Of a stretch of 64,000 bases of DNA, positions 9,684-19,939 are shown one piece after another. Both the position numbers and the translations under genes were made by a program. Origin of the DNA: Microcoleus sp. FACHB-831 (lineage in GTDB: Bacteria > Cyanobacteriota > Cyanobacteriia > Cyanobacteriales > FACHB-T130). The notes beneath the pieces were generated by a model. It saw only the letters and a program-made list of their open reading frames with translations. It did no database searches and was not told where the DNA came from. Every line of letters starts with the position of its first letter. Position 1 is the first letter of the stretch. The DNA is taken from assembly GCF_014695585.1 (NCBI RefSeq), contig NZ_JACJON010000068.1, positions 186,001 through 250,000 of the forward strand, given 5' to 3'.

Positions 9684-12600
9684 TCAATACTCAACTGCAC
9701 CCAATGCTTTCAACGTCACCTTCTGCGCTTCTGTTAACCCTGTCACTCCAGTAATATTCATTCCTTCGTAAATCCTTTGTGGTTTGAGAGTAGATAAGCA
9801 CTCGCCTGAATTGACATTCCAAAGCTTAATAGTCTCATCGTTACTCCCACTCACTAGGGTTTTACCATCTGGACTAAACGCAACTGACCAGACAGAGCTT
9901 TTATGCCCCTGTAGTACGTTGATGCACTGACCCGTTATCATATCCCAAAGTCGAATAGTTTGATCGACGCTTGCACTTGCTAAAAGTTGATTTTGGGGAT
10001 TAAACGCGACTGACCAAACTAAGCTATTATGCCCTTGCAGAGTTTGATAGCATTCCCCGGTGTCAATATTCCAACAGCGTACAGTTTGATCTTCACAGGC
10101 GCTGGCTAGAGTTTTACCATCCAAACTAAAGGCAACCGACCAAATTAAACCTTTATGTCCTAAGAAGGTTTTCAAACATTCGCCCGTGCTAACATCCCAA
10201 AGCCGAATAGTTTGATCGGCGCTGCTAGTAGCGAGGAACTTGCCATCTGGACTAAAAGTAACGGACAAAACCCAGCTTTCATGTCCTGAGAGGATTCGGC
10301 AACGACTAACTTTGTAAAACAATGCGCTAGAGCGATCGCAGATAATATCCCAAAGTCGGATAGTTTGATCGGCACTCCCACTGGCTAAAATCTGCCCATT
10401 TGGGCTAAATGTAACTGACCAAACACAATCTGTGTGCCCCATCAGTGGGATACGACACTTACCTGTTTCTCGCTCCCACAGCCTAATAATTTTATCTTCG
10501 CTACCGCTGGCTAGAAATGTGCCATCTGGACTAAATGCGATCGCGCGAATAGATTTTTGATGCTGTTGCGATAAAGATATAGCGCTGGTACTCTCTAACT
10601 TAGTTGGCATATTCCAAAGATTTACAGTTTTATCGCTACCCCCGCTGGCAAATGTTTTACCATCTGGACTGAATGCCACCGACCAAACTGAGTTAGTGTA
10701 GCCTTGTATTGTCTGGAGTAATTGATAGTTATTGTGTTTTTCAACTTGCCAAAGCTTTAAAATTTGTTTGTCGCTGCCTGCGACTACCTTCCCATTTTGA
10801 CTAAGCGCGACAGACCAAACCTGGCTGCTGTATCCCAGCAATATTTGATAACATTCTTCAGTTTCTATATCCCAAAGTTTTATTACTTTGCCATCGCCAC
10901 ATATTAAAGTTTTCCCATCAGAGGTAAAAGCTATAGACCAAACAAAACTAAGCTTTTGTTGTATAGTTCTACGACATTCTCCAGTTGCCACGTTCCATAA
11001 TTTTATTGCTTGCGCTTCACAGCTTGCTATAGTTAAACCATCGGGGCTAAAGACGACAGAGGAAATTTGATTTCTATGTCCTCGCAGGATTTTGCAGCAC
11101 TTTCCCGTCTCAATTTCCCACAATCTAACTGTTTGGTCAGCACTACCGCTAGCTAACATAGAACCATCTGGGCTGAAAGCTACAGAATGCACGATGTCAG
11201 CGTGTCCTTGAAAAGTTTGAATGCAATTTACTGCTTCAATATCCCAAAGTTTAATAGTGCGATCGCTACTGCAACTCGCAATAAATTTCCCATTAGGACT
11301 AAATGTAACAGCCCAGACGCGATCGCCATGCTCGTATAATGTTTGACACGGTTGTTGCATGCTCGTATTCCACAGCCCAATCGAAGCGTCAAAACTACCA
11401 CTCGCAACCATCTTCCCATCTGGACTAAAATTCACAGACCAAACTGTGCTAATATGTGCTGCTTTCCTAAACAACAACTTGCCATCTGCTACTCGCCACA
11501 GACGCACCTCACCATCTGCGTGTCCTGTTGCTAAAATTGTCCCGTCTGAATTTAAAGCGATGTCGTAAATATTGCCAAAAGTTTCGCTAAAAACTGACTT
11601 GGCTAAATTTGCCCCAGTAAAGTTAACTTGACATAAACTTACGGCGGGCAAATAAGCTTGCAAAATTGTTAACTGGGAAAAATCATAGCTATTCAAATCA
11701 GTTTGTAAATGCACGAGTAAATTCAATACATTGCCAGCAATATAACCGGGAGGGGCGGGAGGATTAGATCGCAGAAGTGAGATAATTTCTGTCAATACTA
11801 ATATGAAATTTTCTTTGCTGCCGAACGTTGTTGATAGCTTCTGAGCAATAGGCTGGATAATTAGGTTAACTTGGTAAGATCGCACGTAATCTGGACATTC
11901 TGCCTTTAGCAAAGCAACGTACTTGAATAGATTGAGGGGAGCCAGAGTTCGGGACTCAGCGCTTTTGGGGATTTCTTCACAAACTTGCTCGATCAGGCGA
12001 TCGCTTACATACTCCATCACTACAGGTTGCAGAGTAAATTGTTGCCTTCCTGTTGTTATATTTGTAGCATTTCGGGTGAGTGTAGGCGTAACCTTCTCGA
12101 TAAGCGATCGCCAACCTATATATTCCAAAGCTTCTAAAATTCTGCCTGTTGAGGCTAGAGGCACAATATCTTCGCGCAATTGGTTAAGCGTTAAAGGTTC
12201 TCTATTAATTGCCAACCAATAGAGAATCTGTTGTTCTAAGGAAGACAGGCGTTCAAATTGCGCTGCTAAAAGATTGCGAAGGCCATTAAAAACTGCTACT
12301 CCTTGGGCAATAAATTCCGAAACATTCCCCCCAAATAAATTTTGAATTGAGGTGGCGACAATTTTTAAGGCTAGAGGATTTCCTTGATAAAGTTGCGTTA
12401 GCTGCTCGCTCTCTTCAGCCGAGATGATCAACCCTTTATCGCTAAAAATCTTTGCTCCTTCCTCCAGAGCTAAACCGCTCAATTGCCAAGAGCGCACGCG
12501 CAAAAACTCTCCTTCAAAAGCAGCAATACCTTGAGGTTTTTCTCGACTGGTTAACAGCAGGCAACTTTGGTGAGCGGTTTCTGCAATTCGTCGAAATAGT

Positions 12601-13349
12601 TCGCCATAATCTTCATAACCTTCTAGATACCTTCCAGCAGGGCTGCCGTGTTTTAAAATTGTCTCAACATTATCTAAAACCAAAAAACAACGTTGCTGGC
12701 GTAAATAATCGATCAGCCGGGAAATTTGGCTGTTTGTTGTTTTGGGTATATTAGCTTCTGTTTCCTGCTGCTGAGAAATAAATTGCAGCAGTTGAGGGAG
12801 CAATTCTTGTATAGGGGGGGCATTGCGGAGCGATCGCCATATTACAAATTCAAACCGATCTTGAAGTTGTTGGGCTAACTTTACCGATAGAGTTGTTTTC
12901 CCGATACCCCCCATTCCTAATAGCGTCACCAGTCGGCAATGTTCATCAAGTATCCACTGGCTTAAACCCTCTAGTTCTGGCGAACGACCGTAGAAGACTG
13001 AAACATCAACCGCCTCGCCCCAATCTTGATAAGCATTGACGCTGACAAGTTCCTCTATTCCTGGCAGAGTATAGTCCGGCTCTTCCATTTCCAGCCCCAG
13101 CACTTGGAAAATCAGCCGCAGCGAACTTTCATCTCCCCCACTTGCACCCCGCAAAATTTTACGAATGGTCGTTGGGTGCAGACCTTGGGAACTAATCAGT
13201 TGCGCTTGTTCGGCAATTTTAGGCGGGTTGTATTTGATACCTGCTTGCGCCTCTAACTCGCTGATGCGGTTTTTGAGTTTCGCCGCTCCGGCAGGCGTTA
13301 GGATGTAGCCACGATGACGCTTAGACTTAGAAGGGTTTTTAGCTGTCAT
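9684..13349 (-). CDS. STAND NTPase: HTH-like N-terminus, NB-ARC and 14 WD40 repeats
   Basis: A signal-transduction ATPase of 1221 residues that probably oligomerises when its WD40 sensor binds a partner. The N-terminal ~95 residues are basic ([14 protein letters not shown]) followed by an XRE-like helix-turn-helix (TTIRKILRG). The NB-ARC has Walker [10 protein letters not shown] near 148-156 and Walker [10 protein letters not shown] helical region precedes 14 WD40 blades, each ending in a K/RLW-type motif, enough for two seven-bladed propellers. It ends in the GVTGLTEAQ tail seen in cyanobacterial relatives. ATG 13349 is preferred over the in-frame TTG at 13358. No nuclease, protease, TIR or other toxic effector is visible, so a signalling or regulatory role is as likely as immunity. 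It stands alone, transcribed away from the plus-strand receiver genes. Confidence 0.9.
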   Translation of the reverse strand: MTAKNPSKSKRHRGYILTPAGAAKLKNRISELEAQAGIKYNPPKIAEQAQLISSQGLHPTTIRKILRGASGGDESSLRLIFQVLGLEMEEPDYTLPGIEELVSVNAYQDWGEAVDVSVFYGRSPELEGLSQWILDEHCRLVTLLGMGGIGKTTLSVKLAQQLQDRFEFVIWRSLRNAPPIQELLPQLLQFISQQQETEANIPKTTNSQISRLIDYLRQQRCFLVLDNVETILKHGSPAGRYLEGYEDYGELFRRIAETAHQSCLLLTSREKPQGIAAFEGEFLRVRSWQLSGLALEEGAKIFSDKGLIISAEESEQLTQLYQGNPLALKIVATSIQNLFGGNVSEFIAQGVAVFNGLRNLLAAQFERLSSLEQQILYWLAINREPLTLNQLREDIVPLASTGRILEALEYIGWRSLIEKVTPTLTRNATNITTGRQQFTLQPVVMEYVSDRLIEQVCEEIPKSAESRTLAPLNLFKYVALLKAECPDYVRSYQVNLIIQPIAQKLSTTFGSKENFILVLTEIISLLRSNPPAPPGYIAGNVLNLLVHLQTDLNSYDFSQLTILQAYLPAVSLCQVNFTGANLAKSVFSETFGNIYDIALNSDGTILATGHADGEVRLWRVADGKLLFRKAAHISTVWSVNFSPDGKMVASGSFDASIGLWNTSMQQPCQTLYEHGDRVWAVTFSPNGKFIASCSSDRTIKLWDIEAVNCIQTFQGHADIVHSVAFSPDGSMLASGSADQTVRLWEIETGKCCKILRGHRNQISSVVFSPDGLTIASCEAQAIKLWNVATGECRRTIQQKLSFVWSIAFTSDGKTLICGDGKVIKLWDIETEECYQILLGYSSQVWSVALSQNGKVVAGSDKQILKLWQVEKHNNYQLLQTIQGYTNSVWSVAFSPDGKTFASGGSDKTVNLWNMPTKLESTSAISLSQQHQKSIRAIAFSPDGTFLASGSEDKIIRLWERETGKCRIPLMGHTDCVWSVTFSPNGQILASGSADQTIRLWDIICDRSSALFYKVSRCRILSGHESWVLSVTFSPDGKFLATSSADQTIRLWDVSTGECLKTFLGHKGLIWSVAFSLDGKTLASACEDQTVRCWNIDTGECYQTLQGHNSLVWSVAFNPQNQLLASASVDQTIRLWDMITGQCINVLQGHKSSVWSVAFSPDGKTLVSGSNDETIKLWNVNSGECLSTLKPQRIYEGMNITGVTGLTEAQKVTLKALGAVEY

Positions 13350-13493
13350 TGAGGTCAATAATCCATCTGATTAGGTTTGCTGTTGATTGTAGCAACCTAT
13401 TTAACCAGAGTTTAGTTTTAAGTTAACTTATATCAAGCTTAAGTAAATGGGCAGATCCCTTATCGCCGATACGGATGTTCGCTATCCCTTTTT

Positions 13494-13556
13494 GCTTAAG
13501 TTCTCCTTAAAGTCTCGATCTTCTCCCACAAAGCCATTTAACTTTTGCAAACTGAA
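13494..13556 (+). promoter_or_regulatory. Shared leader element, copy 1 (upstream of the degenerate receiver gene)
   Basis: A 63-bp stretch starting GCTTAAGTTCTCCT and ending GCAAACTGAA lies 30 bp before the GTG start at 13587. A clearly similar stretch of the same length, with the same first and last blocks, lies at 14042-14104 before the next gene. It may be a common promoter or operator, or the remains of a tandem duplication. Confidence 0.5.
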
Positions 13557-13586
13557 TTAAGGTAACGTGGGAGCGGGGATAAAACT

Positions 13587-13958
13587 GTGAGAAATATTCT
13601 AATAATTGAAGATGAAGAAAATTTTCGGTTGCCCCTTTGTGACTTTTTAACATTAGAAAATTTTAATGTTACTGATGCTGTCAATGGTTTTAGTGGCTTA
13701 AAGTTAGCAAAAGAGCTGCAACCTGACTTAATAATTTGCGGTTTAAGGCTTGAAGATATTGACGGTTTTATGGTTTTAGAACAGTTACGTGCAAATTTAG
13801 CCACGTTTAATATTCCTCTGATTTTTCTTACCGCTGACATAACTATAAGTAGTTACAAGCGTGCTATGCAATTAGGGGCTAATGCGTATATAACAAAACC
13901 CGTAGAGATTAGTACGTTGCTGGATGCGATCGCCGCTCAATTACTCGCTCCCCACTAG
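13587..13958 (+). CDS. Stand-alone receiver protein lacking the phosphoacceptor Asp (pseudo-receiver)
   Basis: 123 residues forming one receiver fold. The acidic pair (LIIEDEEN), the Thr of FLTAD and the Lys of ITKPVE are present. At residue 52, where the phosphorylated Asp belongs, the protein has Gly (LIICGLRLEDIDG; codon GGT at 13740-13742). It therefore cannot be phosphorylated in the usual way and may bind another regulator or respond to another cue. It starts with GTG, and the GGAGCGGGGA at 13569-13578 can serve as ribosome binding site. The next gene on the strand encodes another receiver with the same lesion. Family is certain, role unknown. Confidence 0.88.
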   Translation: MRNILIIEDEENFRLPLCDFLTLENFNVTDAVNGFSGLKLAKELQPDLIICGLRLEDIDGFMVLEQLRANLATFNIPLIFLTADITISSYKRAMQLGANAYITKPVEISTLLDAIAAQLLAPH

Positions 13959-14041
13959 AAAAATAACGAGTATCAAAAGGCTTGACTTACTGCTTGCCAA
14001 TCCTGCGGATAGCTAGTTGAAGATTAGGCAGAAATATTTTC

Positions 14042-14104
14042 GCTTAAGTTCTCCTAAAAGTCTCTAATGTCTACCAACAAATCATTTCCTTCCTGCAAAC
14101 TGAA
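14042..14104 (+). promoter_or_regulatory. Shared leader element, copy 2 (upstream of REC-GGDEF-EAL gene)
   Basis: This 63-bp stretch resembles 13494-13556 (same GCTTAAGTTCTCCT start and GCAAACTGAA end, with scattered changes between). It lies about 120 bp before the ATG at 14225, farther than copy 1 lies from its gene. Confidence 0.5.
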
Positions 14105-14224
14105 AGTAGTCGATTAATGAAAAAGTAAGTCGGGATATGCAGGCTAATTAACCGCCAAGCACAATATTAGGCAGATTACCGCGTCAGCTGATTTAAACAC
14201 TCTTCATTGTAGGGAGAATTGATT

Positions 14225-16108
14225 ATGAGTTTAGCCAATCAAAATCTGATTTTAGTAGTTGACGATAATTTTAACGAACTCAAAATACTTTCTACTTTTT
14301 TAGAAAATAATGGTTTCCAAATTGCAATTGCCTCAGATGGGCTAAGTGCGCTTAAATTGTCGCACCAAATTTGCCCGGATTTAATTTTACTGGCTAGTCT
14401 TATGCCTGATATAGATGGCTTCCAGACATATTGCTGTTTGAATAAATCGCCAATAACTAAAGACATTCCTGTAATTTTTACGGCTAATTATAATGACAGC
14501 AGAAATATTGTAAAAGCTATAAATCTAGGTGCAGTTGACTACCTGACTAAGCCCTTTAAGCAAGAAGAGGTATTGAGTCGCATTCAGCTACATCTGCGGC
14601 TGCATTCACTGACGCTAAAACTCCAACAACAAAATAAGTTTTTAATTGAGGATATCGAAGCTCGTCATATTAAGGAATCTAACTTAGTTAAAATTACTCA
14701 AAAATTAGAAGAACGGGTAGAAGAACGAGTAAATCAACTTTCTCTAGCACTACACGAACTACAAAAAACACAAAAAGAATTATTAGCGCGTGAAGCAAAA
14801 TTTCAGCACGATGCTTTACATGATGATCTCACTGGTTTACCTAACAGAAGTTGGTTGATGGAGCAGTTGCAAACTATCATCAAATCCGCAAATAAAAATA
14901 CAAACTTACAGTATGCAGTCTTATCAATTGGCTTAGACCGTTTTAAAGTTGTTAATGATAGCTTAGGGCATTTAGTCGGCGACGAATTACTCCAAAAGGT
15001 TGCTCTGCGATTACAAGCTTGTTTAAGTCATGCAGGTAAAATAGCTCGTTTTGGAGGCGATGAATTTATGATTGTGTTGGAGGATATTAAATCAACCGAT
15101 GACGCAATCTTTTTAGCTGAAGATATTCAAGAGCAATTGAAGTTGCCTTTTAAACTCGCTGGGTATGAAGTTTTCGTAGGAGTTAGCATTGGCATCACCC
15201 TCAGCACATTGATGGAATATAACTCTCCCATTGATGTGCTGAGGGATGCAGGAATAGCGATGTCTCTGGCAAAGCAGGCAGGAAAAGGACGCTACGAAGT
15301 ATTGACCCCTCAAAACAAGACAAGGGCGATCGCGCGTTTGCAACTTGAAAATGACCTGCGGCAGGCGATCGAACGAGAAGAATTTTATTTAGAATACCAA
15401 CCCATTTACTCACTCTCTACAGGTCAGCTACAGGGTTTTGAAGCCTTGGTGCGCTGGAATCACCCTTCCAGGGGACGGGTTGCTCCAGCTGAGTTTATTC
15501 CGACAGTCGAAGAAATTGGGTTGATAGACCGCTTAGGTTTCTGGGTTTTGCAAGAGGCAACTCGTCAATTGAGTAAATGGCAACACGAGTTTCCCCATCA
15601 TTCTCTTCTAGTAATGAATGTCAATCTTTCCGCAAAGCAGCTCAAGCAAATCAAACTACTCAAACAAATTGACAGCCTTTTTTCAGAATTGGGGCTACCA
15701 CCAAATTGCCTAAAATTAGAGATTACTGAAAGCAGTTTTCTCAAAACATCTAGCGAGGAAATCAATATGTTGCACCAGCTTAGACAAAAGGGAATTGGCT
15801 TGTGTATTGATGACTTTGGCACAGGCTATTCTTCTCTAAGCCGCTTGCATAATTTTCCCGTAAATACGATAAAAGTTGACCGCTCTTTTGTGAACCGACT
15901 GGGGACGGGTTCGGGGGAGACAGAAATTGTACAAACGATTGTCAACTTAGCTCACAATTTGGGGCTAGATTTAGTCGCAGAGGGGATAGAAACACCTGAG
16001 CAGTTGCAAAAACTACAAGAGTTAGGCTACGAACTTGGGCAAGGGTATCTTTTTTCTAAGCCTTTAAATTGCCAAAGGGCGAGGCAACTATTGAGCAATG
16101 TTGTATAG
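14225..16108 (+). CDS. REC-GGDEF-EAL protein, predicted c-di-GMP cyclase and phosphodiesterase with degenerate receiver
   Basis: 627 residues. Receiver about 7-125, a coiled coil about 140-195, GGDEF about 200-360, EAL about 370-620. The receiver has Ala at residue 57 in place of the phosphoacceptor Asp (LILLASLMPDIDG; codon GCT at 14393-14395). The GGDEF signature ARFGGDEF is intact, but the inhibitory RxxD site five residues ahead is replaced by SHAG, so product inhibition through that site is not expected. The EAL domain keeps FEALVRW, LEITES, DDFGTGYSS and AEGIET, so hydrolysis to pGpG is likely. ATG 14225 follows AGGGAG at 14211-14216 and is preferred over the TTG at 14219. It probably sets local c-di-GMP for motility or biofilm decisions. 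Confidence 0.93.
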   Translation: MSLANQNLILVVDDNFNELKILSTFLENNGFQIAIASDGLSALKLSHQICPDLILLASLMPDIDGFQTYCCLNKSPITKDIPVIFTANYNDSRNIVKAINLGAVDYLTKPFKQEEVLSRIQLHLRLHSLTLKLQQQNKFLIEDIEARHIKESNLVKITQKLEERVEERVNQLSLALHELQKTQKELLAREAKFQHDALHDDLTGLPNRSWLMEQLQTIIKSANKNTNLQYAVLSIGLDRFKVVNDSLGHLVGDELLQKVALRLQACLSHAGKIARFGGDEFMIVLEDIKSTDDAIFLAEDIQEQLKLPFKLAGYEVFVGVSIGITLSTLMEYNSPIDVLRDAGIAMSLAKQAGKGRYEVLTPQNKTRAIARLQLENDLRQAIEREEFYLEYQPIYSLSTGQLQGFEALVRWNHPSRGRVAPAEFIPTVEEIGLIDRLGFWVLQEATRQLSKWQHEFPHHSLLVMNVNLSAKQLKQIKLLKQIDSLFSELGLPPNCLKLEITESSFLKTSSEEINMLHQLRQKGIGLCIDDFGTGYSSLSRLHNFPVNTIKVDRSFVNRLGTGSGETEIVQTIVNLAHNLGLDLVAEGIETPEQLQKLQELGYELGQGYLFSKPLNCQRARQLLSNVV

Positions 16109-16327
16109 CGATCGCGATTATTACTCAATTTTTACTTGGAGACAATATAATTCCTCCAAAAGCCCTTGAGTTACCCCTTTCCAGCCATTTTTTTACAGTA
16201 TTTTTTCTAGTTTTGTAAGGAGGGCTAATTGACTTTTCCAATAATTCTAAGCTTGTATCTAATAACACTACAGCAAACACCTTAATTCTTACCAGCCATA
16301 GCAGATGCTTGTACTCTTTTTAAAAAA

Positions 16328-18058
16328 TTAGAATTTATACCCGCTTGGCAAATCTGAAACTAATATTTTTGTACCCTCATCAGGGTATGTAAAAATTGTT
16401 TTAGTATTAGGGAGAGCTGAAAGCTGTGGCATGGGATTATAGGGTTCTTCAGCATTACAGATTCCAGGACAAGCTTTATCAACCACCCAAAATATTTTTA
16501 CTGCCTTATCTACATAAGCTTTTTCCCAAATATCACCATGCGTTGTTCTCCAAAAATCACCCCCTGGTTTTCCTCCAGGTATCAGTCTAAATCCCGCACT
16601 GCCATCATATATATAATTAGCTTGATATTGTATAAAAAAGACTGCTTCTGGATTTATTTTTTGTAGGTCTTTTAACTTAGATAGTGAATCTTCAGTTCTT
16701 GAAACTACCTTATTGCTTGGATACTGTAAGCTAGGTTTAGGGATATAGCTCAAAATTCTTTGCAATTGGGTATCAGGTTTTTGTAACGCCACGCTTAAGG
16801 GTACGCAGGCAATGTTATACATCAAAAAAATAACAATAAATGTAGAACAAGCCATTTTTATAAATTTATGATTAGTTCGCCTTGTCGCCAGGTCGTAGGA
16901 TATAAAAATAATAGAAAACATCGCTGGAATGTAGTATCTTGGGTTTTCCAAAAAGTTATAAGGGTTGAAAAACATACAAAACATTAAAAATATAGTTATA
17001 GATATTGGAAGTAAAGATATAGATATATTAATATGTCTTTTAAATTGGCTTACTTCCAGGTTATTAGCTCGGCTAATTACTATTGTAAGTCCACAAATAA
17101 ATATAAAACATAAAACGCCATATATATAATTAATCGCAGTATAAGGCTTAATATATGTTGCTACTGTTTGAATAAGCGGCATTCCCGATAAAATGGAAAG
17201 ATTAGACCAATTACTTATAATTCTACGGAGAGTATCGGCAATGTTAGAAAATCCATATTCAGTGATGTATTGCGGTAAGCCAGCACTTATTGAAACAAGT
17301 TTGTTATAAATATAAACAGGAAAAATAATAAGCAGAGAGTAAGATATAAAAATTATGTAACTTTTAAAAAAAAATCGGATGTGGGGGAAGTTAACCTGAA
17401 ACAAGATAAAAAATGCAGCAACAGCAACAAAAAGGCTGGCATAGCGAAAAGAATACAACAGACCAAATATCACGCCAGACGTAGCAATAAGAGGCATACT
17501 CCATGACTTCTTAATTGCTGAGGTAACAAATAAAATGATTATGAAAGGAAGACCAGCCCACAAAAATATGTCTGTCCCTTCCCACAAAGGTGTGTAGAAA
17601 ACTGGAAGCAGAGCAGCAATAGCAAATTGGGCGGAGAAATATCCCCACCTTAACTGCATTGGTTTGGAGAGGAAATTACTTGCTATGCTTGCCCACCCAA
17701 GCCAGCCAATTATAGTTGTTAAACTATAGATAATCTTGAGAGATAAAGCAAGGGACACTTTAAGGGAAAGCAAAGAGGCAACTATAAGGGAAAATGCTGG
17801 TGGAAACCACGTTAGATATTGAGGTTGTGGAGTCTGATTTATATTAGCAAAGGGAGTAGCAAAATAGGTGCTGGTAAGTCCTAATCCGTGAATTAAACGG
17901 TGAGCAGCTTCTAGCTGTATTGCTTGGTCCCAACCAAGTTCAAACGGGCCTAAAATCCTTACTATGACAATAAAAATTGCTGATATAAGCATTACTCCAA
18001 ATATTTTTGGGTTGCCATAGCTGAGGTAGTAAATAAAAGCTTGTGCTTTCTTCATCAT
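16328..18058 (-). CDS. Polytopic membrane protein, GT-C glycosyltransferase-like
   Basis: 576 residues with about eleven hydrophobic helices and a soluble C-terminal part of ~130 residues. The first extracytoplasmic loop carries an acidic residue after the first helix (ELGWDQAIQLEAAHRL), as in GT-C transferases that use polyprenyl-phosphate sugars (ArnT/PMT type). The family match is by architecture only. It is the last gene of the minus-strand cluster that begins with the desaturase, and its ATG overlaps the stop of the methyltransferase upstream by four bases (18055-18058). The polyprenyl sugar donor could come from the GT2 at 18794. The region is AT-rich compared with its neighbours. Confidence 0.65.
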   Translation of the reverse strand: MMKKAQAFIYYLSYGNPKIFGVMLISAIFIVIVRILGPFELGWDQAIQLEAAHRLIHGLGLTSTYFATPFANINQTPQPQYLTWFPPAFSLIVASLLSLKVSLALSLKIIYSLTTIIGWLGWASIASNFLSKPMQLRWGYFSAQFAIAALLPVFYTPLWEGTDIFLWAGLPFIIILFVTSAIKKSWSMPLIATSGVIFGLLYSFRYASLFVAVAAFFILFQVNFPHIRFFFKSYIIFISYSLLIIFPVYIYNKLVSISAGLPQYITEYGFSNIADTLRRIISNWSNLSILSGMPLIQTVATYIKPYTAINYIYGVLCFIFICGLTIVISRANNLEVSQFKRHINISISLLPISITIFLMFCMFFNPYNFLENPRYYIPAMFSIIFISYDLATRRTNHKFIKMACSTFIVIFLMYNIACVPLSVALQKPDTQLQRILSYIPKPSLQYPSNKVVSRTEDSLSKLKDLQKINPEAVFFIQYQANYIYDGSAGFRLIPGGKPGGDFWRTTHGDIWEKAYVDKAVKIFWVVDKACPGICNAEEPYNPMPQLSALPNTKTIFTYPDEGTKILVSDLPSGYKF

Positions 18059-18777
18059 TTTTCAGCACGCTGCACATAAAAAACTAAGTTAGAAATAATA
18101 CCAATCAACTTGTGGTGGGCTTGAGCAATTTTACAGTTACTCGGAAACATAGCTATTAGTTCCTTTGAGCTGAGAAGGTTTAAGTTCTCCTCCCTAGAAA
18201 AGAAATCTTGACCAATCAATCTGAGGATAGCTCGAAACCAAGAGGGGGGAAGCCAGTGAATAAGGGGTAGAACGGTGTGGAACTCTACGGGATACCAGCG
18301 ATTCGGGGTTGTGATGCAACAAGTGCGACCGACTCGGCAAAGTTCACGAACAAAAGCACGTTGGCGATCGCGATCGCCAACGTGTTCAACTACGGCAAAA
18401 CTTACAACTAAATCAAAACTATTGTCTGGAAAAGGTAGACTTAATCCATCCGCTTTAACAAATTTTAGGCCTGGATAATCTTGCTCTAAAAAAGAAGCAT
18501 CTTCTAAGCCAACGGCTGTAATCTTGTGGGGATATGGATACAGCTTCTCAAAAAAATTACTATCTTCACGCCGATCTGAAGTAACTCCCACATCTAAAAG
18601 TGTTGTCTCAGCAGTGGGCTGTGCAATTTGCATTAAAGAAGCAAACATTTGCTGGCGAGCATACAAAGAAACATTACTAATTAAACCAAAGACGTTTGGT
18701 GCAATATAAGGACTGCTACCATTTTTGCTTGAAGATAAATTAACTATTTTACTCATAAATTTCAGTAGCGACCTCAT
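18055..18777 (-). CDS. Class I SAM-dependent methyltransferase
   Basis: 240 residues. The SAM-binding motif I is atypical (LLDVGVTSDRRED, without a full GxGxG). Motif II (AVGLED), the acidic KADGLSLPFPDNSFDLVVS and the post-motif VVEHVGD are clear, as in ubiE-like methyltransferases (Methyltransf_11). The TTPNRWYPVEFH segment is common in envelope-polysaccharide or lipid methyltransferases. It sits between the GT2 and the GT-C-like protein with a 16-bp gap and a 4-bp overlap, so it is co-translated and probably acts on the same glycan or lipid. Substrate unknown. Confidence 0.85.
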   Translation of the reverse strand: MRSLLKFMSKIVNLSSSKNGSSPYIAPNVFGLISNVSLYARQQMFASLMQIAQPTAETTLLDVGVTSDRREDSNFFEKLYPYPHKITAVGLEDASFLEQDYPGLKFVKADGLSLPFPDNSFDLVVSFAVVEHVGDRDRQRAFVRELCRVGRTCCITTPNRWYPVEFHTVLPLIHWLPPSWFRAILRLIGQDFFSREENLNLLSSKELIAMFPSNCKIAQAHHKLIGIISNLVFYVQRAEK

Positions 18778-18793
18778 AAATTACCAATCAAAC

Positions 18794-19939
18794 TCAGCTT
18801 CGCTTAAGACCTAATATACTTAAAAAGAAGCTCGACAAAATAATCTGGAATCCAAGAGCAAGAGAGGTAGCTGATGGAATCACAATTCTCATAGTCTTAG
18901 ATGTGTCTAGTGGGCCAAAAAGATGCATACCCCAAACACCCAAAGCATAAACAGATCCAGCCAATCCGATTACCAGGAGTATAGTTCCTACAATCAACCC
19001 TACCTCTAAGTTAATATAACTAAATACATAATTTAATTTTTGATCTTCAGGTAGCAATCCCTCGCTAATTGCAAATATTTTTGCAATTACAGCGAAAGTA
19101 ATTGCCTGAAAGCCAATAATAACAGACGTCGCTGCATACAATAGGGTGTGGATATCAAAAATTAGCTGGGAACCAGGTAACAGCCACAGTCCAATTCCCA
19201 AACCAATAAGTATTAGTAGTATCCCAGGATAAAAAAAAAGCCAGCGTGGGCTGTACAGTAGCATAAACCGCAGATGCCGCCAGCCATCTCTCCAACTACG
19301 CAGATGAGGAGGGCGGCTGCGACCATCCGCAGAGAGAGTAGTTGGAACTTCACTAATTTTTAGTTTGTACAAAGTTGCTTTGACAACCATTTCACTAGCA
19401 AATTCCATTCCCTTTGTTCGTAAGTCCAGTTTTGCGATCGCCGACTTTGAGAAACCTCGCAGACCACAATGAAAATCTTCACACGGACTTTTAAATAATA
19501 GCCGCCCAATACCTGTCAGAACAGGGTTTCCCAAATACCTGTGTAGGGCTGGCATAGCACCTAGTTCAATACCTCCCTTGAAGCGGTTTCCCATCACTAG
19601 ATCGCAGCCCTCTCGCAGTTTTTCTATAAAAGGGCTTAGATTACTGAAGTCGTAGCTGTCATCAGCATCACCCATGATGACATACTTACCGCGTGCAGCA
19701 GCAATGCCAACTCTAAGGGCACTACCATAACCTTTTTCTTTAATGTGTACAACTTTAGCTCCCATTAGCGAGGCTATAGCTTGCGAACCATCTGTGCTGC
19801 CATTATCAGCCACAATTATTTCGCCATAAATATTATTATTTCGCAAGTAAAGCTGTGCTTTTTTCAGACAAACTCCTATAGTTTCTGCCTCATTCAAGCA
19901 AGGCATCACAATTGATAACTCAATCTTATCTTCTATCAT
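18794..19939 (-). CDS. Family 2 glycosyltransferase, polyprenyl-phosphate hexose synthase type, with C-terminal membrane helices
   Basis: 381 residues. The GT-A fold is at 1-230, with SIVMPCLNEAETIG at the start, the nucleotide-sugar site VADNGSTDGS and the metal-binding GDADDSYDF. The lid region LVMGNRF and GLRGFSK fit dolichol-phosphate mannose/glucose synthases. Four hydrophobic segments fill 235-380. It likely loads a hexose onto a polyprenyl phosphate at the cytoplasmic membrane face, supplying a GT-C enzyme such as the one at 16328. The ATG overlaps the upstream stop codon by one base (TAATG at 19937-19941). Confidence 0.9.
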   Translation of the reverse strand: MIEDKIELSIVMPCLNEAETIGVCLKKAQLYLRNNNIYGEIIVADNGSTDGSQAIASLMGAKVVHIKEKGYGSALRVGIAAARGKYVIMGDADDSYDFSNLSPFIEKLREGCDLVMGNRFKGGIELGAMPALHRYLGNPVLTGIGRLLFKSPCEDFHCGLRGFSKSAIAKLDLRTKGMEFASEMVVKATLYKLKISEVPTTLSADGRSRPPHLRSWRDGWRHLRFMLLYSPRWLFFYPGILLILIGLGIGLWLLPGSQLIFDIHTLLYAATSVIIGFQAITFAVIAKIFAISEGLLPEDQKLNYVFSYINLEVGLIVGTILLVIGLAGSVYALGVWGMHLFGPLDTSKTMRIVIPSATSLALGFQIILSSFFLSILGLKRS

